DNA of 64,000 bases from an uncultured Lacinutrix sp. (GCA_937129145.1 CAKZMU010000078.1:1-64000), one strand, 5' to 3'. Counted from the first letter of the stretch, positions 1-10,508 are shown. Numbers and translations: made by a program. Notes: generated from the sequence alone by a model not told the origin.

Positions 1-1132
<1,132 letters not shown>

Positions 1133-1191
1133 TTATGTGTTTAATGTTTTTGCTTAAAATATAATTGAAAAACAGCTCGTTTTTCGCGCTG

Positions 1192-1199
1192 CAAATATA
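1192..1199 (-). promoter_or_regulatory. -7 promoter box for atpD
   Basis: On the minus strand this reads TATATTTG, a perfect match to the Bacteroidota consensus TAnnTTTG. It lies 62 bases before the atpD ATG, predicting a leader of roughly 58 nt. No clear -33 TTTG element is visible at the expected distance. Confidence 0.6.
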
Positions 1200-1294
1200 T
1201 GAGTTTTAATTAAAAAACCATATATAAATAGTATCAAAAAATTGAAGTTTTTTAATGTTTATAATTGAAGGTTATTTATTTAGAATTTAAAACA

Positions 1295-1323
1295 AAAAAC
1301 CCGAAACATTGTTTCGGGTTTTT
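1295..1323 (-). terminator. Rho-independent terminator after the GDSL lipoprotein gene
   Basis: A 13-bp perfect stem (1295-1307 with 1311-1323) around a 3-base loop, with an ACCCGAAAC core and A/T tails on both sides. It lies 22 bases past the stop codon of the leftward gene at 1345 and upstream of the atpD promoter, so it separates the two transcription units. Confidence 0.85.
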
Positions 1324-1344
1324 AATTATTAATTTATGTCTTTA

Positions 1345-2985
1345 TTACTGAAGCAAAGGCGAGTAATTTGTTGGGTAATCTCCAATATCAATTAAATTAC
1401 CAGAAGCTTCAAAATTCGAACCATAAGTCGCATCAATAGCTTTCATAAACTCATTTGCAATTAAAGCATAACCTCTTGAGGTTGGATGCACGCCATCTAA
1501 TGATACTGCGCCTCCCATTACTAAGTTGGCAGTTAGCGTATAATCTCCATCTGTATATCCACCAGAAGCCATTTGTTGGAATATGCTATTTGCATCTACA
1601 AAAGCCATACCTGCCGTAGATGCTGCAGACTGAATAGTTGTATTATAACCATCTATAGCCATTTTTATTTCATCTTGCTCACTTGGTATAACAACCCATT
1701 TATCTTCTAATGGTAATGATACACCTTCAACTGCAAATTGACCAGCTAATGCTGGAGGCAACCCTTGGGTGCCTAAAAAAGCAGCAAAGTCTTCGTTTAC
1801 TGTTCCAATAACAGTAGAGGAAGGAAGCACTAATAAATCGTCAGCTGTTGCTTGTCTTGCTTGTCCATAGACCAATCCTAACAATCCTGCTACGGAAGGA
1901 GCAGCAATAGGTGGTAAACCAAATTGAGCGATAAAAGCTTCAAATGCTGGAAGGTCAGATAATAAGCCGCCAGTTATTATTGCAGAAATATCTGCTAAAC
2001 TTTCATCCTTTATTACTACTGGACTAGCACTTGTTTGAGAAAATACAATAATTCGTGAAGGGTCAACTTGAGCAAATATTTGATTCAATGCTCCAAAAAT
2101 ACCGTTAAGAGTTGGTATTTGTGGGCCAAAATCTGGGTTGCTTGGGTCTAAAGGCGCGTGTGGAACAGTTGTAAAATATGGAATATCAGTAACATAAGGT
2201 ACGTTGGCCATAACACCTTGCGTGCTTCCTAGAGCCGACATTATTTGTGACATTGCATAATCAAATGTTGGTTGAGGTGTTGGTGCACCATTTGCAGCAC
2301 CTCCAGTAGCATATCCCAAAACATCATTAGCTCCAACCCATAGCGTTACAAAAGAAGGAGATTGTGCCATAGCCATTTCCATAATAGAAGCATTTGGTGT
2401 AGCTCCAGTCATTCTTACAAAATAAGGATTTGCCGCTGCTGGAAAATTAGTAATATTTCCATAACCAGGAGCGATTAAATGAAAACTTGCCGCACCAGGA
2501 ACTCCCATATTATTGAAAGGCCCTGAAGGGTTATTTAAAGCAAAATCTGTTGTAGATTCAGCACTAGGGTTTATACTTTGTAAAGGTACAGGTCCTGCAC
2601 CACCAAATACTAATCTTGGAGCAAATAACCTACCTCCTGTTGAAGGATTTATAACTGGATTTCCAGCTAGTAAAAGTCCGCCAACATTATCACTCATTAA
2701 TGGTTGCGTAAAAGTTCCTCCACCTATCATTGCGAATTTTTTCGACAATATATTTGGGAATGAATTTTCTTGACTTGCTCTAAATAAAGCGTTGTCAGTA
2801 AAACCTGCTGTTAAAGAGTTTCCTAATGACACATATGTTGAGAAATCGGCAGAACCAGCAGATAATGCAGGCAATACAACATCGGCAGTATCAATACCTT
2901 GGTCTTCTAATATATCAACAGGTTCGTTACAAGCAGTAAATCCAATTAAGATAGCTGAGAGTAATAGAAATTTTATATTTTTCAT
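1345..2985 (-). CDS. SGNH/GDSL-type hydrolase lipoprotein
   Basis: Predicted exported lipoprotein of the SGNH (GDSL) esterase superfamily. The signal peptide ends in a lipobox with Cys19 (MKNIKFLLLSAILIGFTAC). Block I is GNSL with the likely nucleophile Ser57. The block III Asn is in GAND (218-221), and block V is DGVHP with Asp497 and His500, so the full catalytic set is visible. At 546 residues it is much longer than simple GDSL esterases; the middle (about 250-450) is a Gly/Ala/Pro-rich expansion of unknown role. It starts 14 bases after the upstream TonB receptor stop, so the two are almost certainly co-transcribed and may act together at the outer membrane on a lipid or ester substrate. 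The substrate cannot be read from sequence. Confidence 0.85.
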   Translation of the reverse strand: MKNIKFLLLSAILIGFTACNEPVDILEDQGIDTADVVLPALSAGSADFSTYVSLGNSLTAGFTDNALFRASQENSFPNILSKKFAMIGGGTFTQPLMSDNVGGLLLAGNPVINPSTGGRLFAPRLVFGGAGPVPLQSINPSAESTTDFALNNPSGPFNNMGVPGAASFHLIAPGYGNITNFPAAANPYFVRMTGATPNASIMEMAMAQSPSFVTLWVGANDVLGYATGGAANGAPTPQPTFDYAMSQIMSALGSTQGVMANVPYVTDIPYFTTVPHAPLDPSNPDFGPQIPTLNGIFGALNQIFAQVDPSRIIVFSQTSASPVVIKDESLADISAIITGGLLSDLPAFEAFIAQFGLPPIAAPSVAGLLGLVYGQARQATADDLLVLPSSTVIGTVNEDFAAFLGTQGLPPALAGQFAVEGVSLPLEDKWVVIPSEQDEIKMAIDGYNTTIQSAASTAGMAFVDANSIFQQMASGGYTDGDYTLTANLVMGGAVSLDGVHPTSRGYALIANEFMKAIDATYGSNFEASGNLIDIGDYPTNYSPLLQ

Positions 2986-2999
2986 TTTAATATTTTTTA

Positions 3000-5780
3000 T
3001 TAGTTATTGATTGTCAAAGAAACATAGTACATTGACCCAATAAGACCAGTGCCATATGCAGTAAAGTACTCTTCACCTAAAAGGTTAGTTCCACCTACTT
3101 TTATTGTTGATTTTAAACTTGGAATTTTAAAATTAACTTGAGCATCTAATACATGGAATTCTGGTACAAGACCATCGCCAAATGTTGCTTCCCAATAGTA
3201 ATCATCACTAAATCTATAAGCGACATTAAATCCAACATTTTTAAATAACTCAGTATTACCTAAAGTTGCCTTGAATTTATGCTCAGGCGTATTGAAGTTT
3301 GTTACAAAATTTGGGAACTTTTCTCTATCAAAGTCTAACTTAGAATAAGTATAACTTCCGCCTAAATCAAAATTACCTAATACTTTTAAATTCAAACCAA
3401 TCGAAGCTCCATAAGAATTTACATCTGCTTCGGCATTTGTATAAGCACTATAGCCTTGGTAATCACCATTTACAATTGCTAGTACAGATAAACTACCATC
3501 GCCAGCGTTTCCGTATAAAGGAGAAGCAACAGCTTGTTGTGAAATAAAATCTTTATAACTGTTATAATACACACTAAAGTCAACTGTTAATTTATCAATT
3601 TTACCTCTATACCCTACTTCGGCTGAAGATACTTTTTCTGGCTTTATTAAATCTGGATTAGCCACTTCTAAAACTGCAGGATTACCAGAGGCTCCAAAAG
3701 CCTCTAAAGAACTTGCAGTATATGAATTATTGTATGGTGCAGCACCAGTTTGGGTAATAGTAGCAGGTTGCCCTAATAATTGCCCAGGACCACTGACTGC
3801 CAAATCTCTTGACCAACGACTTAAATTTGCTGGAGCCGACCCTACTAAAAATCCTGCACCAGAATCTAAACCAATAAATAAATCTTGCGTTGTTGGATTT
3901 CTAAACCCTGTTTGTACTGAGGCTCTAATATTATGATTTCTATTAACTGTTAAGCCAGCAGATAATCTTGGTGATATATTACCATCAAAAAACTCAGATT
4001 TATCATAACGAACAGAACCTGTTAGTTTTAACTCCAAATCATCACTTAGTTCTAAGTTTTTTTGAATTTGTGTGTATATACCATATTCTGAATAGTCTAT
4101 TGGGCCATCTGTATCAGTATATATTGTTCCTCCAGAATTTAAGCTATATTGTCTGTAAGACCCACCTACTTGAATATCGGCAACATCAGTTAAATGGCTG
4201 AAGTTATAATTACCATCAGCATGATAATATTTTGATGCATCTTGAAACTTAGAACCTGTTTTTAAGTCGGGATCGTTTATACTTTTATTGAATGCATTTT
4301 GAAAACCTACTGAACCTGGTTCATATCGTCCAGTTTCTGCTTGAGCTCTTGCTGCTGTATGTGCTTGGTCATTTGTTGCACCACCAAGTGTTGCTCCAAT
4401 ATAAGCCCCTACATATTCACCAAAATAAGTTCTGTGGTCTTTCCAATCATTTAAAATGTTAATTCCGGTAAAAACCATATCGTATGAATCTCCTGCTTTA
4501 TCTGCAACAACATATCCTCTTAAAAAGAAGTTGTCGTTTTTAACCTCTAACTTGTGTTGTTCTTGAAAGAAGCCATCAATATTATACCTATTTAGTCCTT
4601 GATAAATAGTGGTTCCAGTACCAACTTTTCCAACATAAGAAAACTCTAAATCATCTTCCCATGGGCGATAATATAATCCCCAATCTGCTTTTACACTTTG
4701 GGCATTATAATCTGTTAAATCACCTTCATCATATCCAATTCTACTAACTACCTCAGAAGGAACTAAAGCACTTGAGCCTGATGGCGCTAATCCTAATCCC
4801 TCAAGTAAAACCGCAACACTATTTATGTCTTGTGCAACTTCGTCACCATAAACATTTACACCATTGTAGTTTCGGTTAGTGGCTCTTGTGCCACCATCAG
4901 AGTTTTTATCTACTCTACTATTTGCTGCCCAATCTGTTCCTTTTAAATATCCAAAGTTTACTTTGGCTGCAAACTTATCAGAAAATTTATGTGCTGCTCT
5001 AATGCCAAAATCTGTATAGCTATTATCTCCTGCAGCTTCTTGAGATGTAATACCTTGTTTTATTGAAACACTAATTCCTTGATGATCAAAAGGACTTTTA
5101 CTGGTCATAAATAAAATACCATTAAAAGCATTTGCTCCATAAAGAGCAGAAGACGCCCCTGGAAGAAGCTCAACACTTTGTACATCGGTTTCAACCATAC
5201 CTACTAAATTCCCAATAGGGAAATTAAGAGCTGGTGTTGAATTATCCATACCATCTACCAATTGCATAAAACGGTTATTTGCAAAAGTCGCAAACCCTCT
5301 AGTATTAATAGATTTAAAAGTTAAACTATTGGTGTTTACATCTACTCCTTTCAAATTTTCTAGCCCATCGTAAAAATCGGCTGATGCAGTATTTTTAATT
5401 TCTTTAATTCCAAATCGTTCAACCGTTACTGGCGACTCAAATATACGTTCGGGAGTTCTCGAAGCAGATATTACAATTTCATCTAATTCACTTCCTTCTT
5501 TTAAAGCGAAGTCAATTACTTGGTTGTTTGATGTTGCCTCTTTTGTTTGAGTTTCAAAACCAACACTACTTACTTGAATTGTAAATGGAGGCAATTGACT
5601 TGTATTTAAGGTGTATTTACCATCAAAGTCAGTCATAGTACCAGTTGAGGTGCCTACAATAATAATGTTGGCTCCAGGGAGTGGTTGTCCGCTATCGTCG
5701 GTAACTGTACCTTTGATAGTGGTTTGCGCATAGGATGATACGCAAAAAAATAATAGAAAAATCTTTAGAATAGTTCTCAT
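3000..5780 (-). CDS. TonB-dependent outer membrane receptor with carboxypeptidase-like N-terminal domain
   Basis: A 926-residue outer-membrane active transporter. The signal peptide MRTILKIFLLFFCVSSYAQ is followed by a carboxypeptidase-regulatory-like beta-sandwich (about 20-100, with GTVTDDSGQPLPGANI). Next come a TonB-box-like stretch with DEIVISASRTPERIFESPVTV and a plug domain, including VESVELLPGASSALYG-type signatures. A large barrel with many aromatic-rich strands follows, ending in YYVSLTINN. No SusD partner is encoded; instead a GDSL-type lipoprotein follows directly. This pairing suggests import of a ligand freed or bound by that lipoprotein, but the ligand is unknown. The 163-base gap to glmS presumably holds its promoter, although no perfect -7 box was found. 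Confidence 0.9.
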   Translation of the reverse strand: MRTILKIFLLFFCVSSYAQTTIKGTVTDDSGQPLPGANIIIVGTSTGTMTDFDGKYTLNTSQLPPFTIQVSSVGFETQTKEATSNNQVIDFALKEGSELDEIVISASRTPERIFESPVTVERFGIKEIKNTASADFYDGLENLKGVDVNTNSLTFKSINTRGFATFANNRFMQLVDGMDNSTPALNFPIGNLVGMVETDVQSVELLPGASSALYGANAFNGILFMTSKSPFDHQGISVSIKQGITSQEAAGDNSYTDFGIRAAHKFSDKFAAKVNFGYLKGTDWAANSRVDKNSDGGTRATNRNYNGVNVYGDEVAQDINSVAVLLEGLGLAPSGSSALVPSEVVSRIGYDEGDLTDYNAQSVKADWGLYYRPWEDDLEFSYVGKVGTGTTIYQGLNRYNIDGFFQEQHKLEVKNDNFFLRGYVVADKAGDSYDMVFTGINILNDWKDHRTYFGEYVGAYIGATLGGATNDQAHTAARAQAETGRYEPGSVGFQNAFNKSINDPDLKTGSKFQDASKYYHADGNYNFSHLTDVADIQVGGSYRQYSLNSGGTIYTDTDGPIDYSEYGIYTQIQKNLELSDDLELKLTGSVRYDKSEFFDGNISPRLSAGLTVNRNHNIRASVQTGFRNPTTQDLFIGLDSGAGFLVGSAPANLSRWSRDLAVSGPGQLLGQPATITQTGAAPYNNSYTASSLEAFGASGNPAVLEVANPDLIKPEKVSSAEVGYRGKIDKLTVDFSVYYNSYKDFISQQAVASPLYGNAGDGSLSVLAIVNGDYQGYSAYTNAEADVNSYGASIGLNLKVLGNFDLGGSYTYSKLDFDREKFPNFVTNFNTPEHKFKATLGNTELFKNVGFNVAYRFSDDYYWEATFGDGLVPEFHVLDAQVNFKIPSLKSTIKVGGTNLLGEEYFTAYGTGLIGSMYYVSLTINN

Positions 5781-5943
5781 ATAGGGTATTAATTAAATTT
5801 TAATAATTGCTTTTAACTAGGCACTGCAATATAAAAAAATAAAACAATTATGCACGCATAGTAAGTTGTACGATACAATATAAGACTTTTTAAAGATTGA
5901 TTGTCTTAAAATTTAAATTTGGATTAATTTTAAATAAGAAATC

Positions 5944-7791
5944 TTATTCTACAGTAACCGATTTTGCCAAATTACGTGGTTGGTCCACATTTTTTTCTAA
6001 CATTACAGCAATATAATAAGAGAGCAGTTGTAACGGTATTGTTGTAAGTAATGGCGTTAGTGATTCAATTGTTTCTGGGACTTCAATAACGTGGTCAGCC
6101 AAGTTCTTAACACTCACATCTCCTTTGGTAACAATACCAATAATTTTACCTTTTCTAGCTTTAATTTCTTCAATATTACTCACAACTTTTTCGTAATGAC
6201 CTTTGTTAGTAGCAATAACCACAATAGGCATATTTTCGTCAATAAGAGCGATAGGGCCGTGTTTCATTTCGGCAGCTGGATAACCTTCTGCATGAATATA
6301 GGAGATTTCCTTTAGCTTTAAAGCACCTTCAAGTGCTACGGGAAAATTATAACCACGACCTAAATACAAGAAGTTTTTGGCATCTTTATATATTTCGGAT
6401 ACAGTTTTAACATACGCATCAGATTTTAAGGCTTCTTCAACTTTATCTGGAATCATTTCGAGTTCAACTAGATGACGTCTAAAGTCTGAGCTAGACATTG
6501 TACCTTTTGCTCTTGCAAGGCGTAAAGCCATTAAAGTTAAAACGGTAATTTGTGTTGTAAATGCTTTTGTTGATGCAACACCAATTTCTGGTCCTGCATG
6601 AGTATAAGCTCCTGCATTTGTTTCTCTTGCAATAGAAGACCCTACAACGTTACAAACACCAAATACGAATGCACCATGAGATTTTGCTAACTTAATTGCA
6701 GCTAGAGTATCGGCAGTTTCACCAGATTGTGATATAGCAATCACTACATCATTTTTATTAATAACGGGGTTTCTATATCTAAATTCTGATGCGTACTCTA
6801 CTTCAACAGGAATTCTTGCTAAGTTTTCAAATATATACTCAGCTACTAAGCCTGCGTGCCAAGACGTTCCGCAAGCAACAATAATAATTCGCTCTGCGTT
6901 AAGAAACATTTTCATGTTATCTTCAACACCAGCCATTTTTATAATTGCTTGGTTGCTTAATAAACGACCTCTGTATGTGTCTCTAATTGCATCAGGTTGT
7001 TCAAAAATTTCTTTAAGCATAAAATGCTCATAGCCACCTTTTTCTATTTGTTCAAGATTAAGCTGGAGTTCTTGCACATAAGGACTAACTAAAGAGTCAT
7101 CTTTAATTTTACGAATTTTAACATCTTTATGTCTTCTAACAACAGCCATTTCCTCATCTTCTAGATAGATGGCGTTATTCGTATATTCAATAAATGGTGT
7201 AGCATCACTAGCTATAAAAAATTCATCTTCACCAACTCCAATGGCTAGCGGACTTCCTAGTCGAGCAACTACAATTTCGTTAGGTTTTGTTTTGTCAAAA
7301 ACGGCGATGGCATAAGCCCCGATAACTTGATTTAATGCTATTTGAACTGCTTTCCCTAGTCTAACATCGTTGCTTTTTTTAATGTCTTCTATTAGGTTTA
7401 CTAGTACCTCGGTATCTGTATCAGATGTAAATGTATAGCCTCTTTTTTGTAGCTCTTTTTTTAAGGCAGCATAGTTTTCAATAATTCCATTATGAATAAT
7501 CACTAAGTTGCCAGAATTGGAATAATGTGGATGTGAGTTAATGTCATTAGGAACTCCATGTGTTGCCCAACGTGTATGACCAATTCCAAGACTTCCTTTG
7601 GTAGATATTTCGTCGGCTACTCGTTTCTCTAAATCGTCAACTTTACCTTTGGTTTTTGAGAGCTTTATGTCGTTACCATCAAACAATGCAACTCCTGCAC
7701 TATCATACCCTCTGTATTCTAAACGTTTAAGACCGTTTAAAATAATAGGGTAAGCTTCTCTATGCCCAATGTATCCAACAATGCCACACAT
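5944..7791 (-). CDS. glmS: Glutamine--fructose-6-phosphate aminotransferase (isomerizing)
   Basis: Makes glucosamine-6-phosphate from fructose-6-phosphate and glutamine, the first step toward UDP-GlcNAc for peptidoglycan and LPS. At 615 residues it is full length. It begins MCGIVGYIG, with the N-terminal Cys nucleophile of the glutaminase domain, and continues with LEYRGYDSAG, GHTRWATHG and NGIIENY (residues 1-220). Two SIS domains follow: ACGTSWHAG and ISQSGETADT in the first, and GRGYNFPVALEGALKLKE with EMKHGPIALI in the second. The C-terminus NLAKSVTVE is the usual one. It starts 5 bases after the DUF4270 gene stop, so it is the last gene of a three-gene operon with DUF4270 and a glycogen-synthase-like protein. 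No glmS ribozyme is expected or seen. Confidence 0.98.
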   Translation of the reverse strand: MCGIVGYIGHREAYPIILNGLKRLEYRGYDSAGVALFDGNDIKLSKTKGKVDDLEKRVADEISTKGSLGIGHTRWATHGVPNDINSHPHYSNSGNLVIIHNGIIENYAALKKELQKRGYTFTSDTDTEVLVNLIEDIKKSNDVRLGKAVQIALNQVIGAYAIAVFDKTKPNEIVVARLGSPLAIGVGEDEFFIASDATPFIEYTNNAIYLEDEEMAVVRRHKDVKIRKIKDDSLVSPYVQELQLNLEQIEKGGYEHFMLKEIFEQPDAIRDTYRGRLLSNQAIIKMAGVEDNMKMFLNAERIIIVACGTSWHAGLVAEYIFENLARIPVEVEYASEFRYRNPVINKNDVVIAISQSGETADTLAAIKLAKSHGAFVFGVCNVVGSSIARETNAGAYTHAGPEIGVASTKAFTTQITVLTLMALRLARAKGTMSSSDFRRHLVELEMIPDKVEEALKSDAYVKTVSEIYKDAKNFLYLGRGYNFPVALEGALKLKEISYIHAEGYPAAEMKHGPIALIDENMPIVVIATNKGHYEKVVSNIEEIKARKGKIIGIVTKGDVSVKNLADHVIEVPETIESLTPLLTTIPLQLLSYYIAVMLEKNVDQPRNLAKSVTVE

Positions 7792-7796
7792 AATTT

Positions 7797-9587
7797 TTAG
7801 TTTTCAGGTTCGGTGTAATATATAGTTAATTTAGCTTTTTTCGCTTCGTTAGTGGTATTATTTCCAAATAGCACAGTTCCTTTAGGAGATAAAAGCGTTC
7901 CGTTAGGAACTGCTTTAATAAGACCATCATTATCATCTAGGAGAGCTTGTGTATTAACAGAACCCACACCTGAAATTACAGATAAACCTAACTTTACATT
8001 TGTTGAGTCGTTAACAAAAATATTTTTTAAATGCTCGGTTAATCTTATTTTGTATTTAACACCTTCACCTTCAGGTTCGTCATCTTCTCTTTGTAGAGGA
8101 GGTAAATGGTCTATTTTTGCATTTACGGTTGTACCATTTGTAGATTGGTCTATGTAATAATCAATCAAAGGCGTGTTATCTGTTAAATTATAAATGAAAA
8201 TTCTGTCTGGCTCATTACCTTGAACAGTACTTTGGTCTACATAAAATTCTAAATAAGCTTCGTTTATTAAGCGCCTTCTAGTTATATCATCGCCATCTTG
8301 TTTTCTAAATAATCGTTTAAAATTATCAAAGGCATCTTCAGGGTCTCCATTTTCATCTTCAACTGTCCCATTAAATAAATCTATAACAGCCATATAACCT
8401 TCACCTCCTTTTAAGTATATTTTTTCGTCACCTAAATTTTCATCACCATCAGGAACTGTAATTAAATTGTTGTCTATTAAATTAATTAAATTTCTAAAAA
8501 AGTTCATGGTGTACTCACCTTTATTGGAGTCTAGAGTATCATCAATTCCGTTATTATTTAGGTCTTCACCTTGTGTTTCATCTACATCATGGACATCATT
8601 AATACCATCGCCATCTGAATCTGTTCCATTGTCGTTTACATTGTCACCATTGCTATCTACATCTGCATAGTCAGGGATGCCGTCATTATCTTCATCAGTA
8701 TTATCTTTATCGCTAGTGTAATATACAGTAACATTAGCATCAGTGGAGCTAAAATTAAGTTGCGCAATTGAACCTGACCCGCTAATGCTTTCAGCTTTAA
8801 AATAGAGCCCTCTAAAATAGTCTAGAAAATTGTTTCTGTTACTAAGTTCAGGTTCATCTTCTTTGTCAAATAATAACTGTTGCCAATAATTGTCACTTGG
8901 ATCATCTTTAATGTGTAATCTCATTGATGGTGCAACGTAAGTAGAATCTTGTTCACCATCTTCATCAAATCCTCTTAAAACAATTTGTTTTTCACTAGGG
9001 ATAAAACTTGCATCGTAAATAAGTTGCCCTTCTAAATCGGCAGGAGTAATTTGAACAGTTTCTGAAAGTGCACCGTTAGAATAATATTTTTGAGATTGGT
9101 TTAAGTCTAAATTAGGGTCAAACTCTCTTAAAAAATAATTGTTCTGATATATAGACAATTTAATAGGTGTATCTGCATATACTGAATCTAATTCATAGTC
9201 AGAACCACCTTCTTCATTAGTGCCAATAACACGACTGTAATAAGGCACAGTAAGTATAACAGAATCTAAAACAACATTCTCACCAAATTGGGGATTAAAA
9301 ATACTTGGCGATAGTTGTCCTACAAAATTTGCAGAGTAGCTTCCAAAAGCAGGGTCATTGTAATACCCAAATATATACGAAGGCATTCTACTTGATTGAA
9401 ATGGTGTGATTTTTTTGTTGTAAGCCACTATTGGATATGTTGCCACGTCTGAATTGAAATGCGTTGTGTTTTCAGAGTTTACCACATCTGAATCTAAACT
9501 TGAAAAATCTCTTTCACAAGCTGCAAATACAGTTACGATTATAGCCAAAAGTGCTATATTTTTTAATAAACTATTTTTCTTTTTCAT
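7797..9587 (-). CDS. DUF4270 lipoprotein with an inserted Asp-rich calcium-binding-like segment
   Basis: Exported lipoprotein of the DUF4270 family, typical of Flavobacteriia and of unknown molecular function. The signal peptide MKKKNSLLKNIALLAIIVTVFAAC ends at a lipid-bearing Cys followed by ERDFSSL, an acidic start compatible with surface export. The body has the usual DUF4270 features: YPIVAYNKKITPFQSSRMPSYIFG near the N-terminus, then repeated beta-rich LDSVILTVPY-type blocks. Residues about 292-354 form a dense Asp/Asn/Gly tract (DNDGIPDYADVD, DSDGDGINDVHD, LNNNGIDDTLD) that looks like thrombospondin type-3 calcium-binding repeats. The gene lies 6 bases after the glycogen-synthase-like gene and 5 bases before glmS, so it is the middle gene of an operon. 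What it binds or does is not known to me. Confidence 0.85.
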   Translation of the reverse strand: MKKKNSLLKNIALLAIIVTVFAACERDFSSLDSDVVNSENTTHFNSDVATYPIVAYNKKITPFQSSRMPSYIFGYYNDPAFGSYSANFVGQLSPSIFNPQFGENVVLDSVILTVPYYSRVIGTNEEGGSDYELDSVYADTPIKLSIYQNNYFLREFDPNLDLNQSQKYYSNGALSETVQITPADLEGQLIYDASFIPSEKQIVLRGFDEDGEQDSTYVAPSMRLHIKDDPSDNYWQQLLFDKEDEPELSNRNNFLDYFRGLYFKAESISGSGSIAQLNFSSTDANVTVYYTSDKDNTDEDNDGIPDYADVDSNGDNVNDNGTDSDGDGINDVHDVDETQGEDLNNNGIDDTLDSNKGEYTMNFFRNLINLIDNNLITVPDGDENLGDEKIYLKGGEGYMAVIDLFNGTVEDENGDPEDAFDNFKRLFRKQDGDDITRRRLINEAYLEFYVDQSTVQGNEPDRIFIYNLTDNTPLIDYYIDQSTNGTTVNAKIDHLPPLQREDDEPEGEGVKYKIRLTEHLKNIFVNDSTNVKLGLSVISGVGSVNTQALLDDNDGLIKAVPNGTLLSPKGTVLFGNNTTNEAKKAKLTIYYTEPEN

Positions 9588-9593
9588 GTATTA

Positions 9594-10403
9594 TTAACTT
9601 AAAACTTGGGTGTTATAAAATGCTGTGTAAGCTTCAGCAAACTCATCAGGGTATTGATAATCTAAGACTGGTTTTTCGCAATTTTTTAAATAGTCTTGTA
9701 ATTCGTCTGGTAAATTTTCAGAACCAACAATTAGTGCATCAGAATAATCTACAGCTACTTTCATTAAATTATTGTAAGTAGGTGTTTCTAATGTTTTTAT
9801 TGCTGATTCTTCTATGTTATCAAACTTTATTTTGTTTATCAGTTCTTTATTTAACGAGTCATCAAAACTTTGATTGTATAAAGAAGTCACTATTTTACTC
9901 TCGTTAAAAAGAGGTTCGTCTTTGTAATATTCTTTTAAATAAAGTGGAAGCAACGATGCCAGCCAACCATGAACATGGATAATATCTGGCGCCCAGTTTA
10001 ATTTTTTAACAGTTTCAATAACACCTTTTGCAAAGAAAATGGCACGTTCGTCATTATCATCAAACAGTTTTCCGTTTTCGTCAGTAAGTGTTGCTTTGCG
10101 TTTAAAATATTCTTCATTATCAATAAAATAAACTTGAATTCTTTCTTTAGGGATAGACGCCACCTTAATTATTAAAGGCATATCTAGGTCGTTAATCACT
10201 AAATTAATTCCTGATAAGCGTATGACTTCGTGAAGTTGATGCCTTCTTTCGTTAATATTACCATACCTAGGCATGAATATTCGTATTTGACCTCCTTGTT
10301 TGTTTACCATTCTTGGCGCCTCAAAGGACATTGAAGAAATCTCAGTCTCAGGTAAATATGGCACTACTTCAGAGGACACGTATAATATTCTCTTATCTTT
10401 CAT
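9594..10403 (-). CDS. Glycogen/starch synthase-like protein, N-terminal GT5 domain only
   Basis: 269 residues from the ATG at 10403 (MKDKRILYVSSEVVPYLPE). A longer in-frame reading from 10514 would add 37 hydrophobic residues, but it overlaps the divergent promoter region and panC and lacks the family start, so I reject it. The protein resembles only the N-terminal half of GT5 glycogen synthases: RIFMPRYG near residue 50 and WAPDIIHVHGWLASLLPLYLK near 125-145. It ends where the C-terminal GT1 half would begin. The ADP-glucose-binding KTGG loop near the N-terminus is replaced by a PETEISS-type sequence. A catalytically complete glycogen synthase is therefore unlikely; a sensory or scaffold role is possible. 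It is the first gene of the operon with DUF4270 and glmS. Confidence 0.75.
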   Translation of the reverse strand: MKDKRILYVSSEVVPYLPETEISSMSFEAPRMVNKQGGQIRIFMPRYGNINERRHQLHEVIRLSGINLVINDLDMPLIIKVASIPKERIQVYFIDNEEYFKRKATLTDENGKLFDDNDERAIFFAKGVIETVKKLNWAPDIIHVHGWLASLLPLYLKEYYKDEPLFNESKIVTSLYNQSFDDSLNKELINKIKFDNIEESAIKTLETPTYNNLMKVAVDYSDALIVGSENLPDELQDYLKNCEKPVLDYQYPDEFAEAYTAFYNTQVLS

Positions 10404-10439
10404 AAACGCTTCTGCTTTAATTTTAGAATAAAAAACACG

Positions 10440-10447
10440 CAAAATTA
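10440..10447 (-). promoter_or_regulatory. -7 promoter box for the glycogen-synthase-like/DUF4270/glmS operon
   Basis: The minus strand reads TAATTTTG, matching TAnnTTTG. It lies 36 bases upstream of the ATG at 10403 and supports that start over the longer one. Confidence 0.6.
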
Positions 10448-10477
10448 CAAAAATTATGCAGATTAATAGTAATATAT

Positions 10478-10485
10478 TATGTTTG
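10478..10485 (+). promoter_or_regulatory. -7 promoter box for panC
   Basis: Reads TATGTTTG, a perfect TAnnTTTG match, 23 bases before the panC ATG. It sits back-to-back with the minus-strand box at 10440-10447, giving a divergent promoter pair in a 105-base intergenic region. Confidence 0.65.
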
Positions 10486-10508
10486 CACGCTGTTAATTTT
10501 TTTATAAA

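Noticed and set aside
5880-5920. Terminator after glmS
   Set aside because: AAGAC and GTCTT arms exist but are only 6-7 bp with a loop of about 16 bases; too weak to call.
8520-8715. Tandem DNA repeat or phase-variable tract in the DUF4270 gene
   Set aside because: The Asp-rich protein repeats are not exact at DNA level and no short unit is repeated perfectly, so slippage is not supported by this sequence alone.
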